Shown piece after piece: positions 19,482 to 28,666 of a stretch of 64,000 nt of DNA; the first letter of the stretch is position 1; each line of letters begins with the position of its first letter. The DNA lies in NCBI GenBank assembly GCA_963835465.1, contig CAWIFR010000005.1, positions 310,001-374,000 on the forward strand. The letters run 5' to 3'. The notes beneath the pieces are model-generated. The model was not told the origin of the DNA. It saw only the letters and a list, made by a program, of their open reading frames with translations, and did not search any database. The translations under genes were made by a program, and so were the position numbers. Origin of the DNA: Bog-756 sp963835465 (GTDB taxonomy: Bacteria; Actinomycetota; Acidimicrobiia; Acidimicrobiales; RAAP-2).

Positions 19482-20672
19482 TCAGGTGGCGGCCGTCTTG
19501 GCCTGCTGCTCCTCGGCGTGCTTCTCGAAGGCGGTGGTGACCGCGGTGGTGGCGGCGCCGATGAACTCGGGGCGGTTCTCCGCCGCCCAGTCACGGCTGG
19601 CTGTCAGCGTCCGGGCCGTCCCCTGGAATTCGGGGGCCACGTAGCGGGCGATGAGCTCGTAGGAGTGCCGGGTGGCCGCAGTGTCGGCCCACTCATGCCC
19701 CATGAGGAGGAAGGTCCCGAACCCGTTGGACTGCTGGCGGAGCCGCTCGACCTGGTTGATGGCATCCTCCACCGTCCCGATGACGGCGAAGCCCGAGGCG
19801 TTGAGCGCGTCGACCAGCGACTCGTGGTTGGTGGTGTCCGGAGCCAGGGGCAGGGCGGCCACCCGTTGGAAGTAGTCGACCCACTGGTCGAGCCCGAACT
19901 CGACATCGGCGATGGCCTGCTCCTTGGTGTCGGCGATGTGCATGGGTCCGACCAGGCGCCACTTGCTGCGGTCGATGGTGGTCCCGAACTCGGCGGCGCG
20001 CGCCTCCATCACGTCCCAGTGCAGGCCGAGCACGTCGAAGCCTCCGGCCGAGGTGGCCCCGATGGACAGCAGGCTGCACCCGAAGCGGCCGGCCGCCCGC
20101 GGGCCGGCTGGCGACACCTGGGCGGCCACCGCCACCTCGGGGAAGGGACGCTGATAGGGCCGGAGCTGCAGCCGGGCGTCGCGCAGGGTGAACCAGTCGG
20201 TCTCCATCGTCACCGGCTTCTCACCGGCCAGCAGCAGCAGGATGGCCTCCAGCGACTCCTCCATCATGTCCCGCTGGCGGACCGGGTCGATCCCCATCAT
20301 GAAGGCGTCCGACGGCAGGGCGCCTGGTCCCACCCCGATCATCAGCCGGCCGCGGGTCAGGTGGTCCAGGAGGACCAGCCGGTCGGCCAGCATGAAGGGG
20401 TGGTGGTAGGGCAGTGACGAGACCCCGGTGCCCAGCCGGATCTGGCGGGTCCGGGCGGCGGCGGCGGCGATGAACACCTCGGGGGAGGCGATGATCTCGA
20501 AGCCGGCCGAGTGGTGTTCGCCGATCCAGGCCTCGTCGAAGCCCAGGGCGTCGAGGTGCTCGATGAGCTGGAGGTCGCGTTCCAGGGCCAGCGTGGGGTT
20601 CTGTCCCACCGGATGGAACGGGGCCAGGAAAATCCCGAAGCTCAGACGGTCCGTGGCGGCCAGGGTGGTCAT
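19482..20672 (-). CDS. LLM-class flavin-dependent monooxygenase (limonene monooxygenase-like)
   Basis: A 396-residue luciferase-like monooxygenase with a clean frame. It has the bacterial luciferase/alkanal-monooxygenase features FGIFLAPFHPVGQNPTLAL, FDEAWIGEHHSAG, LPYHHPFMLADRLVLLDHL and RLMIGVGPGALPSDAFMMG. The overall pattern is close to actinobacterial limonene 1,2-monooxygenase, which uses FMNH2 and O2 to oxygenate terpenes. No flavin reductase is adjacent. It is the last gene of the minus-strand run that begins with the amidohydrolase at 24411. The start is ATG at 20672. Confidence 0.85.
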   Translation of the reverse strand: MTTLAATDRLSFGIFLAPFHPVGQNPTLALERDLQLIEHLDALGFDEAWIGEHHSAGFEIIASPEVFIAAAAARTRQIRLGTGVSSLPYHHPFMLADRLVLLDHLTRGRLMIGVGPGALPSDAFMMGIDPVRQRDMMEESLEAILLLLAGEKPVTMETDWFTLRDARLQLRPYQRPFPEVAVAAQVSPAGPRAAGRFGCSLLSIGATSAGGFDVLGLHWDVMEARAAEFGTTIDRSKWRLVGPMHIADTKEQAIADVEFGLDQWVDYFQRVAALPLAPDTTNHESLVDALNASGFAVIGTVEDAINQVERLRQQSNGFGTFLLMGHEWADTAATRHSYELIARYVAPEFQGTARTLTASRDWAAENRPEFIGAATTAVTTAFEKHAEEQQAKTAAT

Positions 20673-20715
20673 GCCGATGCCTCTTCTCTACTCGGTGGGG
20701 AGACGGTGGTCGGGG

Positions 20716-21783
20716 TCACGGGTGCACGACGATCTTGCCGTGATCGCCCGGGGTGCGCAGGAGGCCGAAGGCTCCCGGCGCGCCGTCGAGGTCAACGGCC
20801 GCGGTGACCAGCCGGTCGGCCCCGGGCACGCCGGCGGCCAGTCGGCCGAGGGTGGCGGCGAACTCGTCGGGGGTGTAGCCGAAGGAGAACACCAGCTCGA
20901 TCTCCTTGGTCACGGCCATGAACGGCTCGATGCGGTCGGAGTGCATGCACACCCCGACCACCACGATGCGGCTCTTGGGCGGGGCGTCCTCGATGAGGGA
21001 CTGGAGCATGCCGGGCACCCCCACCGCCTCGAAGACCACCGGGACGGGCACCGCCGCCCCGGACAGGGAGGCCATGGCCCGATCCAACAGGGTGGTGGGC
21101 ACGCCGAGGTCGGACCAACGACGGTGGGGCGATTCGACGCCCGGGTCGATGACCTCGTCGGCGCCGCAGGCCTCGGCCAGCCGTCGTCGGGTGGAGGAGA
21201 AGTCGGCGGCCAGCACCGGGCCGTGGCCCCGACCCTTCAGCGCGGCGATCACGGCCAGTCCCACCGGTCCGCACCCCACCACCAGGCACGGCTGCCCGGG
21301 CTCAAGCCGGGCCAGGCCCACGGCGTGCTCGCCCACGGCCAACGGTTCGGTCAGGACGGCCAGGTCGGTGTCGAGCGCCTCGGGGACCGGGAGGAGCAGC
21401 AGCTCCTGGAGGACCAGCAGCTCGGCCAGGGCCCCGGGATATCGGTTCGAGTAGCCGATCTGCTCGACCCCTGAGGGCCCAAAGAGGATGGGCACCGAGC
21501 ACACCCGGGTGCCCACGGGGAGGGTGCCGGCGGTGTCGGGGCCGTGCGCCACCACCTCGGCACAGAACTCGTGTCCGAAGACCGTGTCCGAGGTGGGGTC
21601 GAGCGGAGGGGCACCGACTCGGCCCATGAGGTCGGTGAAGTGGGCGAAGTCGGCCAGGGCGTGCAGGTCGGAACCGCAGATGCCCGCACTCAGCGATCGC
21701 ACCACGACGTGACCGGACCCGGGGGTCGGATCGTCGACCGTTCCGACCTCCAGCCCCCCACCCCGTGTGACCGCTGCTCGCAC
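20716..21783 (-). CDS. Zinc-type medium-chain dehydrogenase
   Basis: An MDR-family protein of 355 residues with an intact frame. The catalytic zinc site is present (AGICGSDLHAL and GHEFCAEV), and the Rossmann motif is GCGPVGLAVIAALKG. A structural-zinc cysteine loop is missing; the region from 100 reads SVPILFGPSGVEQIG without the CxxCxxC set, so it is a variant MDR lacking the structural Zn. An NAD(P)-dependent alcohol oxidation is expected. It sits 43 bp upstream of the LLM monooxygenase gene and likely shares its transcript. Confidence 0.85.
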   Translation of the reverse strand: MRAAVTRGGGLEVGTVDDPTPGSGHVVVRSLSAGICGSDLHALADFAHFTDLMGRVGAPPLDPTSDTVFGHEFCAEVVAHGPDTAGTLPVGTRVCSVPILFGPSGVEQIGYSNRYPGALAELLVLQELLLLPVPEALDTDLAVLTEPLAVGEHAVGLARLEPGQPCLVVGCGPVGLAVIAALKGRGHGPVLAADFSSTRRRLAEACGADEVIDPGVESPHRRWSDLGVPTTLLDRAMASLSGAAVPVPVVFEAVGVPGMLQSLIEDAPPKSRIVVVGVCMHSDRIEPFMAVTKEIELVFSFGYTPDEFAATLGRLAAGVPGADRLVTAAVDLDGAPGAFGLLRTPGDHGKIVVHP

Positions 21784-21846
21784 CGCACCCCCCGACCCGG
21801 ACCCCTCAGGGGTGCCCGGCGCCTCGACCTGTCGACCCGGTCAGTC

Positions 21847-22401
21847 TCACACAACCGAGTTGTCGACGGCAGGGTCCACCGCAGAGGCGGGTGCCGTCAC
21901 CTCGTCGGCCAGGAGGTCCATCAGGAGCACGTCGTGCCAGGAGCCGTCAGGCCCGCGCTCGCCCTGGCGCCGGATGCCCACCGGCCGGAACCCGACCTTG
22001 GTGTAGCAGCCGATGGCCATCCCGTTGTCGGCGGCGGGGTCGATCTCGAACCGTCGGTGGCCGTGATCGGCCACCAGGTGGGAGACGAGTGTCCGCACCG
22101 CGTCGGAGCCGTGCCCCTGTCCGTGGACGGCGGGGTCGAGGTAGAGATCGATCGAGGCGAACCGGTAGTCGGGCTCTGCTTCTTCGGACCACTGGATCCA
22201 CCCGACGACCCGGGCCTCGGCCTCGATGACGTAGGCCGTGGCGCCCGGCTCGGCCAGGTCCTCCTCGATGGCCGAGCGGAGATCGGTGCCACCGCGCCAC
22301 CAGCGGTAGACCTCGGGGGTCTGCCGGATGGCCAGGAGGGCCGGGATGTCGCCCTTGGCCACCGGCCGCAGCCGGACCCTCGATCCCTGCAGTGCCGGCA
22401 C
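21847..22401 (-). CDS. GNAT-family acetyltransferase (AAC(6')-like)
   Basis: A 184-residue GNAT protein. It has VRLRPVAKGDIPALLAIRQTPEVYRWW, the acetyl-CoA-binding segment IDLYLDPAVHGQGHGSDAVRTL (Q/RxxGxG/A type), then NGMAIGCYTKVGFRPVGIRR. The pattern is that of aminoglycoside 6'-N-acetyltransferases and lysine/siderophore acetyltransferases. No resistance claim is made from this alone. A 5-bp hairpin ACCCC/GGGGT at 21800-21812 lies between it and the MDR gene downstream. Genes before and after are catabolic enzymes. Confidence 0.85.
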   Translation of the reverse strand: MPALQGSRVRLRPVAKGDIPALLAIRQTPEVYRWWRGGTDLRSAIEEDLAEPGATAYVIEAEARVVGWIQWSEEAEPDYRFASIDLYLDPAVHGQGHGSDAVRTLVSHLVADHGHRRFEIDPAADNGMAIGCYTKVGFRPVGIRRQGERGPDGSWHDVLLMDLLADEVTAPASAVDPAVDNSVV

Positions 22402-22459
22402 GGACCCACGGTAGATCGGACCGGCCGGCGAAGGGCCCGCACCCGCACCGGGTCCGAGC

Positions 22460-23218
22460 TCACCGGTGAGCTGCCGCCCCCCGTGGGTCGAGGCAGTGGG
22501 GGTCGAACCGGAGCTCCCGTCGGGCCATGGCCTCGAAGAACCCGAGGAACCCCTCGCCGTCCGACGACCGGAAGAAGCTGCGGGCCGGGTCGGGGAGCTC
22601 CCGGCCGTCGCCCAGGGACTCCACCTGCCAGGCGCGGCGGCTGCGGTACTCGAGGGCGACGGCCCGTTGGTGGGCGGCCCGGATGCTCCCGGCGGTCACG
22701 AAGACCCCGTGGTTGGCCAGCAGGGCCATGTCGGCCGATCCCATGGCCGAGACGGCCTTGGCGGCGCTGTCCCGAGAGTCGACCGGTCCGTCGTACTCGT
22801 CGACCACCACCAGCTCGCCGCCCCCCAGGGCGGAGCTCTGGTCGTAGCAGCCCGGCACCCGACCCAGATCGGCCCAGACCGTGCCGTACCGCGGGTGGCT
22901 GTGCACCGCCACCTCCACGTCCTGGCGCTGGCGGTGGAGCTCGAGGTGGAGGGGGATGCCGAGCGGGACCGGCCAATGGCCCTCCAGCCGGTTGCCGTCG
23001 AGATCGATGACCAGGAGGTCGTCGGGCCGGAGCTCCTCCCACAGCAGGAGCCAGGGGTTGCACAGGAGGGTGCCGTCGGCCTGCCGGTAGGTGATGTGGC
23101 CGGCGAGGTGGTCGTCGTACCCCTCCCGCCACAGGGTGCGGGCCAACAGGACCAGCTCGTCCCGCGGCGTCAGCGTGGGCAGCAGCCCCCCGGGCGACGG
23201 CTCGAACCGGGCGCTCAC
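22460..23218 (-). CDS. Class II aldolase/adducin-family protein
   Basis: A fuculose-phosphate-aldolase-like domain of about 252 residues. Zinc-binding histidines are seen in VHSHPRYGTVWADL and in LLANHGVFVTAG; an acidic Glu/Asp loop lies between. The N-terminus is TPRDELVLLARTLWREGYDDHLAGHIT, typical of the family. The GTG at 23218 overlaps the amidohydrolase stop by 4 bases and was preferred to the in-frame codon at 23245. Members cleave sugar phosphates or act on ring-derived aldols. The amidohydrolase pairing suggests a retro-aldol or decarboxylation step in a degradation pathway. Confidence 0.85.
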   Translation of the reverse strand: MSARFEPSPGGLLPTLTPRDELVLLARTLWREGYDDHLAGHITYRQADGTLLCNPWLLLWEELRPDDLLVIDLDGNRLEGHWPVPLGIPLHLELHRQRQDVEVAVHSHPRYGTVWADLGRVPGCYDQSSALGGGELVVVDEYDGPVDSRDSAAKAVSAMGSADMALLANHGVFVTAGSIRAAHQRAVALEYRSRRAWQVESLGDGRELPDPARSFFRSSDGEGFLGFFEAMARRELRFDPHCLDPRGAAAHR

Positions 23219-24411
23219 GGCCGCGGGTGCTCGGGCAGTGGCCACCGGTAGAGGGCGGCGGCGTTCTGATGGGTCAGCTTGCGCAGGTCATCGACGGGCA
23301 GGTGGCCCCAGCACCGCTCGATGACCTGTTGGGTGTCCGGCCAGGTGGAGTCGCCGTGGGGATAGTCGACCTCCACCATGATGTGATCGATCCCGATGCG
23401 GTGCCGGGTGTCGATGGTGGAGGGGTCGTCGATCGTGCAGAACCAGAAGTTCCGGGTCAGGACCTCGGCCGGCAGGAGCCCCGAGGGGTCGTAGCCCTTG
23501 CCGTAGCCGGACCGGTCCACGATGTTGTCCAACCGGTCGAGCAGCATGGCCACCCAGCCGATGCCGCCCTCGCTCATGGCGATCTGGATTTCGGGAAAGC
23601 GGACCGGCAGGCCCGACCACAGCCACTCGGCACAGGCTGACAGCGACATCTGGCCGAACAGGGTGGCCCCCAGGGCCACCATCGGGCTGTCGTCGGCCAT
23701 GTCGGGCATGCCTGACGAGCCGACATGGAGGGAGACCACCGTGCCCGTCTCCTCGCAGGCGGCGATGATCGGGTCCCAGTAGCCCGAGAACAGGCTGGGC
23801 AGACCGATGCGGTGGGGCCGCTCCGGCAGGGTCACCGACCGGAAGCCCCGTGCCGCGTTGCGACGGACCTCGGCGGCCCCGAGCTCCGGGTCGGTCAGGA
23901 AGGTGATCCCCCCGGGGATGATGCGGTCGGGATAGGGCTGCCACCACGCTTCGTAGAGCCAGTCGTTCCAGGCCCGGGTGACGGCCAGGCCGAGCTCGGC
24001 ATCACTGCACTCCGAGAAGACCCGGCCGGAGAATCCGGTGATCTGGGAGGGGAAGTTCAACGAGGCCCACACGCCGTTGAGATCCATGTCGGCGATGCGG
24101 GCGTCGATGTCCCAGCACCCACGACGCATGTCCTCGAACCGGGTGGGTTCGAGGGTCACCGCCTCGGGACGGCGGCCGGCCACGGCGTTCATCCCCACCT
24201 GGGAGTACCGCTTACCGTCGAACTCCCAGAGCTGGTGGCCGCGGCTGTTCTCGATGATGCGGGGGGCACGGTCGGCGAACCGGGCCGGGAGCCGGCCCTC
24301 GAACATGTCGGGCGGCTCGACCAGGTGGTCGTCGACGGAGATCACCGTGTACCGGACCGGGCGGGGGGCGGGATCGGGGAGCAGGGTGTCCCGCCGGGTG
24401 ACGATGGTCAT
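23215..24411 (-). CDS. Amidohydrolase-2-family metal-dependent hydrolase/decarboxylase
   Basis: A 398-residue TIM-barrel protein of the amidohydrolase 2 (ACMSD-like) family with a clean frame. The N-terminal metal site is reduced to VISVDDHLVEPPDMF rather than HxH. The C-terminal metal Asp is in HIMVEVDYPHGDSTWPD, a hallmark of this group. Further features are VVSLHVGSSGMP and MSEGGIGWVAMLLDRLD. Members decarboxylate or hydrolyse aromatic or cyclic acids. It starts an operon-like run with the aldolase, GNAT, MDR and LLM genes. A second member lies at 30363. Confidence 0.85.
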   Translation of the reverse strand: MTIVTRRDTLLPDPAPRPVRYTVISVDDHLVEPPDMFEGRLPARFADRAPRIIENSRGHQLWEFDGKRYSQVGMNAVAGRRPEAVTLEPTRFEDMRRGCWDIDARIADMDLNGVWASLNFPSQITGFSGRVFSECSDAELGLAVTRAWNDWLYEAWWQPYPDRIIPGGITFLTDPELGAAEVRRNAARGFRSVTLPERPHRIGLPSLFSGYWDPIIAACEETGTVVSLHVGSSGMPDMADDSPMVALGATLFGQMSLSACAEWLWSGLPVRFPEIQIAMSEGGIGWVAMLLDRLDNIVDRSGYGKGYDPSGLLPAEVLTRNFWFCTIDDPSTIDTRHRIGIDHIMVEVDYPHGDSTWPDTQQVIERCWGHLPVDDLRKLTHQNAAALYRWPLPEHPRP

Positions 24412-24557
24412 GACGCGCTCCCCACGGTGCGAGTATGCCAGCGGGCTCGGGCGGCTGCCCGACGATCCGGCCGGACGGCGGGGTCGGCCTGGTAGACACG
24501 GACCATGCGCGGGCGCCCACCGTTCACCGCCCCCCGGTCCCCGAAGGGCGGGACGCC

Positions 24558-25167
24558 GTGAACAAGGCGCGGGTCGAGACGTTCAGTGACGGGGTGTTCG
24601 CCATCGCCATCACCCTCCTGGTCCTGACCATCGCCCAGCCCTCCCGGTTCGACGAGCTGCGCAGCCAACTGCTCGAGCGGTGGCCGTCCCTGGCCGCCTA
24701 CGTGGTCAGCTTCCTGGTCATCGGCATCATGTGGGTCAACCACCACACCGTCTTCTCCAACCTCCGAGCGGATCGACCGCGGGCTCTTCTACTGGAACCT
24801 GCTGCTGTTGATGACCATCGTGTTCATCCCGTATCCCACCGAGGTCTTCGGCGAGGCGCTGCGGAGGCACGAGGGAGCCCGGACCGCCGCCGTGTTCTAC
24901 AGCATCACCATGACCGTCAACGCCCTGATGTGGACCGGCATGTGGCTGCACGCCTCACGGCGACGACGCCTGCTGACGCCTGACTTCCCCGAGCCCCAAC
25001 GGGCCGTCTCCACCCTTCTGTTCACCGGGGGCACGGTGATCTACCTGGTCTCCATCGGGGTCGCCTTCATCAACGCCTACCTGTGCCTGATCTTCCACGC
25101 CGTGCTGGCCCTCTACTACGCCTTCGACCCCATCTCCCGGCGGTTGGAGCACACCGCCACCGAGTAA
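24558..25167 (+). CDS. TMEM175-family (DUF1211) potassium channel-like protein (frameshifted)
   Basis: A membrane protein of about 202 residues with the signature VETFSDGVFAIAITLLVLTI in the first helix, followed by IMWVNHHTVF. Several hydrophobic helices follow (LFYWNLLLLMTIVFIPYP, VSIGVAFINAYLCLIFHAV). Bacterial TMEM175 proteins are tetrameric potassium-selective channels. One extra C near 24767 breaks the frame; removing it restores a normal helix-3 sequence. The GTG start at 24558 diverges from the amidohydrolase operon. It may set membrane potential or K+ leak; its link to the neighbours is not evident. Confidence 0.85.
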
Positions 25168-25209
25168 GTACCGGCGTGCGACACTCGGGGCCGTGAGCAG
25201 GCGAGTGCC

Positions 25210-25998
25210 GTGCCGACGTCCTGGATGTGCGACATGGATGGGGTGCTGGTGCACGAGGGCCAGCTGATCCCCGGGGCCGACGCCTTCCTCGAGGCGCTGC
25301 GCCGTCGGGGCCATCCGTTCCTCATCCTGACCAACAACTCCATCTACAGCGCCCGTGACCTCTCCGCCCGCCTGGTCAACCTGGGACTCGATGTCCCGGC
25401 CGCCTCCCTGTGGACCTCGGCCGAGGCGACGGCGGCCTTCCTGAAGTCCCAACGCCCCGGCGGCACCGCCTTCGTCCTGGGTGAGGCCGGCCTCACCACC
25501 GCCCTGCACGAGGCGGGCTACGTCCTCACCGACCGACGCCCCGACTACGTGGTGCTCGGCGAGACCCGGACCTACAGCTTCGAGTCCATCACCCGGGCCA
25601 TCCGCCTGGTGGAGGGGGGCGCCCGGTTCATCGCCACCAACCCCGATCCCACCGGGCCCACGTTGGAGGGGATCGTGCCGGGCACTGGCTCGGTGGCCGC
25701 CCTCATCGAACGGGCCACCGGGGTGTCCCCCTACTTCATCGGCAAGCCCAATCCCCTGATGATGCGCGAGGCCATGAACTCGCTCGGTGCCCACTCGGAG
25801 TCGAGCGTGATGGTCGGCGACCGGATGGACACTGACATCGTGGCCGGCATCGAGGCCGGGCTCCAGACCATCCTCGTCCTCACCGGGGTCACCAGCCGGG
25901 AGCAGATCGAGCGCTTCCCCTATCGCCCGGGCCGGGTGGTAAGTTCCGTGGCCGACCTGGTGGAGGGCATCAACCAGGGGGACCAGGCTCCGGCCTAG
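25210..25998 (+). CDS. HAD-IIA family phosphatase (NagD-like)
   Basis: A 262-residue HAD-superfamily phosphatase with an intact frame. Motif 1 is CDMDGVLVHEG (nucleophile Asp), motif 2 is FLILTNNS, the C2-cap lies between, the motif-3 Lys region is YFIGKPNPLMM, and motif 4 is MVGDRMDTDIVAG. This layout is that of NagD/4-nitrophenylphosphatase-like HAD-IIA enzymes acting on nucleotide or sugar phosphates. The start is GTG at 25210. It lies 42 bp after the channel gene and 7 bp before the NIPSNAP-like pair on the same strand. Confidence 0.9.
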   Translation: MPTSWMCDMDGVLVHEGQLIPGADAFLEALRRRGHPFLILTNNSIYSARDLSARLVNLGLDVPAASLWTSAEATAAFLKSQRPGGTAFVLGEAGLTTALHEAGYVLTDRRPDYVVLGETRTYSFESITRAIRLVEGGARFIATNPDPTGPTLEGIVPGTGSVAALIERATGVSPYFIGKPNPLMMREAMNSLGAHSESSVMVGDRMDTDIVAGIEAGLQTILVLTGVTSREQIERFPYRPGRVVSSVADLVEGINQGDQAPA

Positions 25999-26005
25999 GG
26001 GGAGC

Positions 26006-26710
26006 ATGCTCTTCATCCACGAGTTCCACCAGGTGGTGGGCAAGCGGGCCTCGGAGTTCGAATCGCCTCTACCGTGACGGGTGGATGCCGCGGCTGGCCG
26101 AGGGCCACGATGCCCGTCTGGCCTGGTACTTCGACCTGGCCCACGGGAGCGGCCTGGCCTACCGGGTGGTCACGGTCACCGCGGTCACCGATGGGGCCGC
26201 CTACGTCCGGCTGGCCGAGCGGCGTGGCCGGTGGCGACCTGCAGGCGTGGGCCCGCCGCCTCGACGGGTTGCAGCACCGAGTCCGACGGCCGGGTCCTGG
26301 CCCCGCTGCCCTGGTCGCCCGCGGCGCCCCCACTCGACGAGATCCCGACCGGGGCCGTTGACCACGAGCCCTCCATGTACATGGAGGACACCATGTGGCC
26401 CTTCCCCGGAAAGCTCCGCGAGTACGTGGAGGCCGCCGGGGAGGTCTACCGGCCTTCGCTGGCGGCCGCGGGTGCCCGCATGCACATGGACGTGGCCCTG
26501 GGCCTCGAGACCATGCCCGGCGCCGGGCGCAGCCCCGAGGTCACCCTGCTGCAGCGGCTCTCCAGCCTCGACCCCCTGATCACCCTGCTGACCCAGGACC
26601 TGCCGCCGGAGGTGACCGGGCCGGGGTCGTGGATGCACGAGGCCCTCGACCTCCGTGACCGCTGGCGGTCGAGGTTGCTCCGGACGGCCCCGTGGTCACC
26701 GCTCCCATGA
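26006..26710 (+). CDS. NIPSNAP/dimeric alpha-beta barrel-like protein, paralog A (frameshifted)
   Basis: A protein of about 233 residues with two ferredoxin-like halves: LFIHEFHQVVGKRASEFE, WYFDLAHGSGLAYRVVTVTAV and WARRLDGLQ in the first half, then PSMYMEDTMWPFPGKLREYVEAA and a second strand-helix set ending RDRWRSRLLRTAPWSPLP. Its sister at 26760 shares the same order of motifs, including the ending. The function is unknown; NIPSNAP-like and YCII-like barrels are often small monooxygenases or isomerases. Three insertions (near 26065, 26220 and 26280) break the frame. The start is ATG 26006, preceded by a GGGGGAG ribosome site. Confidence 0.6.
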
Positions 26711-26759
26711 GCCTGTCCCGCGGGCTCCGGACCCAGACCCGACCGGGGGAGGCCTGACG

Positions 26760-27469
26760 GTGCTGTTCCTCCACGAGACCCACCGGGTCATCGGCCGGTG
26801 GGCCCGCGACTTCGAGGACCTGGTCCGCGACGAGTGGATGGGTGCGCTGGCCCGGACCGACGACACCCGACTGGTCTGGTACCTGAACCACGCCATGGGC
26901 AGCGGCCCGGCCTACGAGGTGGTCACCATCACCGCGCTGGCCGACGGGGCGGCGTGGGAGTCGCTCGGACAGCGGATGCGGGAGGGGGACCTCACCGACC
27001 TGGCCACACGGCTCGACTCCTATCGCCACGCGGTGGAGGGCAAGCTCCTCGTGCCCGTCTACTGGTCGGCGCTCCAGGGGGTGGACCTGGCCACCGTGCC
27101 CACCGACGCCGACACCCACGACCTGTCCCTGTACATGCAGGACACCGGGTGGCCGGACGCCACCGCTCGACGAGTACATCGAGCTGTGGGACCGCGACTA
27201 CTGGCAGATCATGCGGGAGATCCCCGCCCGAGAGGAAGCTGCTCGACATCCAGGCCTGCTTCCAGGTGGCCCACGGATCCGGCATCCGGCCCGAGGCCAT
27301 CCTGATGCAGAAGATCGTCAACTTCGACACGCTGGGCCGGCTCCTGACCAGCGTCGAGGAGCACGACCCCACCACCTGGCCGGGCACCTACATGGCCAAG
27401 GGCCTGGAGATCCGGGACCAGTGGGAGAGCAAGCTGCTGCGGACCAGCGCCTGGTCGCCGCTCTGGTGA
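26760..27469 (+). CDS. NIPSNAP/dimeric alpha-beta barrel-like protein, paralog B (frameshifted)
   Basis: A protein of about 235 residues. Its first half reads LFLHETHRVIGRWARDFEDL, WYLNHAMGSGPAYEVVTITAL, RLDSYRHAVEGKLLVPVYWS; its second half SLYMQDTGWP and a closing RDQWESKLLRTSAWSPLW. The likeness to paralog A is obvious across the whole length, so a tandem duplication is inferred. Two insertions (near 27165 and 27230) break the frame. The GTG start at 26760 lies 50 bp after paralog A on the same strand. A heterodimer of A and B is possible. Confidence 0.6.
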
Positions 27470-27543
27470 CCGGGCCCGGCACCGGCGGAGCGACCTCGGC
27501 CCGGGCCGCTGTCTATCCTGGGCCGGCACCAAGGGGGAGTGCC

Positions 27544-28660
27544 ATGACCGAAGGCGAGACCGGCGCGGGCCGGCAGTCCCTCGAGGCGTGGGCGTTCGTT
27601 CGCCGGATGCTCGACGACATGACCGCCATGGTCACCACCGAGTCCGAGACGGAGCTCGAGCTCCTGGAGGGCCTGCGGGTCCTGGGACGGGTCACCGCCC
27701 TGTGCTCGGAGCTCGCCCTCGACGTCGACCCCCAGGCCCCCTGGTTCTTCAGCATGAACTCCGAGGCCCGACTGGTCGGTGGGCCCAATCCCGACGGGGA
27801 GTACCACCTGGCCATGATCGACGGGCGCCAGCGCTACCGGGTCACCGGCCGGCGCGGCACGGTCACCTACCTCGGATTCCAGGTGCTGGCCGGCCGAGGC
27901 CTCACCCCGCGGCGGCAGGCCGCCTACGTGTCCGACCCCGAGCTCGAGCTGGACGACTGCCGGCACCTTCTCCCTGGTGCTGGCCGCCGAGGAGCCGTCG
28001 GCCGCCGAGCTGGACGGGTCGACGTGGGTCCCCATCCCCGAGGACGCCTCGGCGGTGCTGGTGCGCCAGTACGTGGCCGACCGGTCGGTCGAGCGGCTGG
28101 CCGACTTCTGGATCGCCTGCCTCGACCCGGTCGGTCCTCCCGACCGGCCCATCGGACGCGGCCATCGGCGAGGGACTGAGCGCCATGGGCTGGACCATCG
28201 TCAAGCTGATGACCCTGCACCGGACGGTCATGCCCGAGCTCCTGGACGCGGCCCAACCGGTTGGCCACGGCGGAGGCCGCTGCCCTCGGGGACGAGAACA
28301 CCACCCCGGACAACCTCTACATGCTGGGCACGTTCCGGCTGGAGGAGGGCCAGGCCCTGGCCGTGGAGTTCACCCCGCCGGGCACCCGCTACTGGAGCAT
28401 CACCATCGAGAACATCTGGCACGAATGCATCGACCCGCGCCGGCGGACGAGCTCGGCGACCAACGCCACCGCGCCCGGCCGGCGACGACGGGAAGGTGCG
28501 ACTGGTCATCGGGGACCGTGACCCCGGCCGCCGGGACGGTTCGCCCCACACCTGGCTCGACACCGGGGGCCGTCGCCGGGGCTTCGTGACCCTGCGATGG
28601 CTCGACCATCCCGACCCGCCGGTGGTGACCACGTCGGTCCTCGCCGCCCAGGAGGTGTGA
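27544..28660 (+). CDS. DUF1214-like protein (frameshifted)
   Basis: A cytosolic protein of about 370 residues. The C-terminal half has LEEGQALAVEFTPPGTRYWS followed by IENIWHECIDP, which resembles DUF1214-type folds where a beta sandwich ends in a YWSxTLY motif; the N-terminal part is helical (LEAWAFVRRMLDDMTAMVTT). No catalytic motif is recognised. Four insertions (near 27955, 28155, 28255 and 28485) break the frame. It is preceded by a purine-rich GGGGGAGTGCC ribosome site. In actinobacteria such proteins occur next to amidohydrolases and sulfotransferases, as here; the family role is unknown. Confidence 0.5.
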
Positions 28661-28666
28661 CCCGCC

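Noticed and set aside
21847..22401. An aminoglycoside-resistance acetyltransferase
   Set aside because: The fold fits AAC(6')-like GNATs, but many such proteins acetylate other amines. There is no resistance context.
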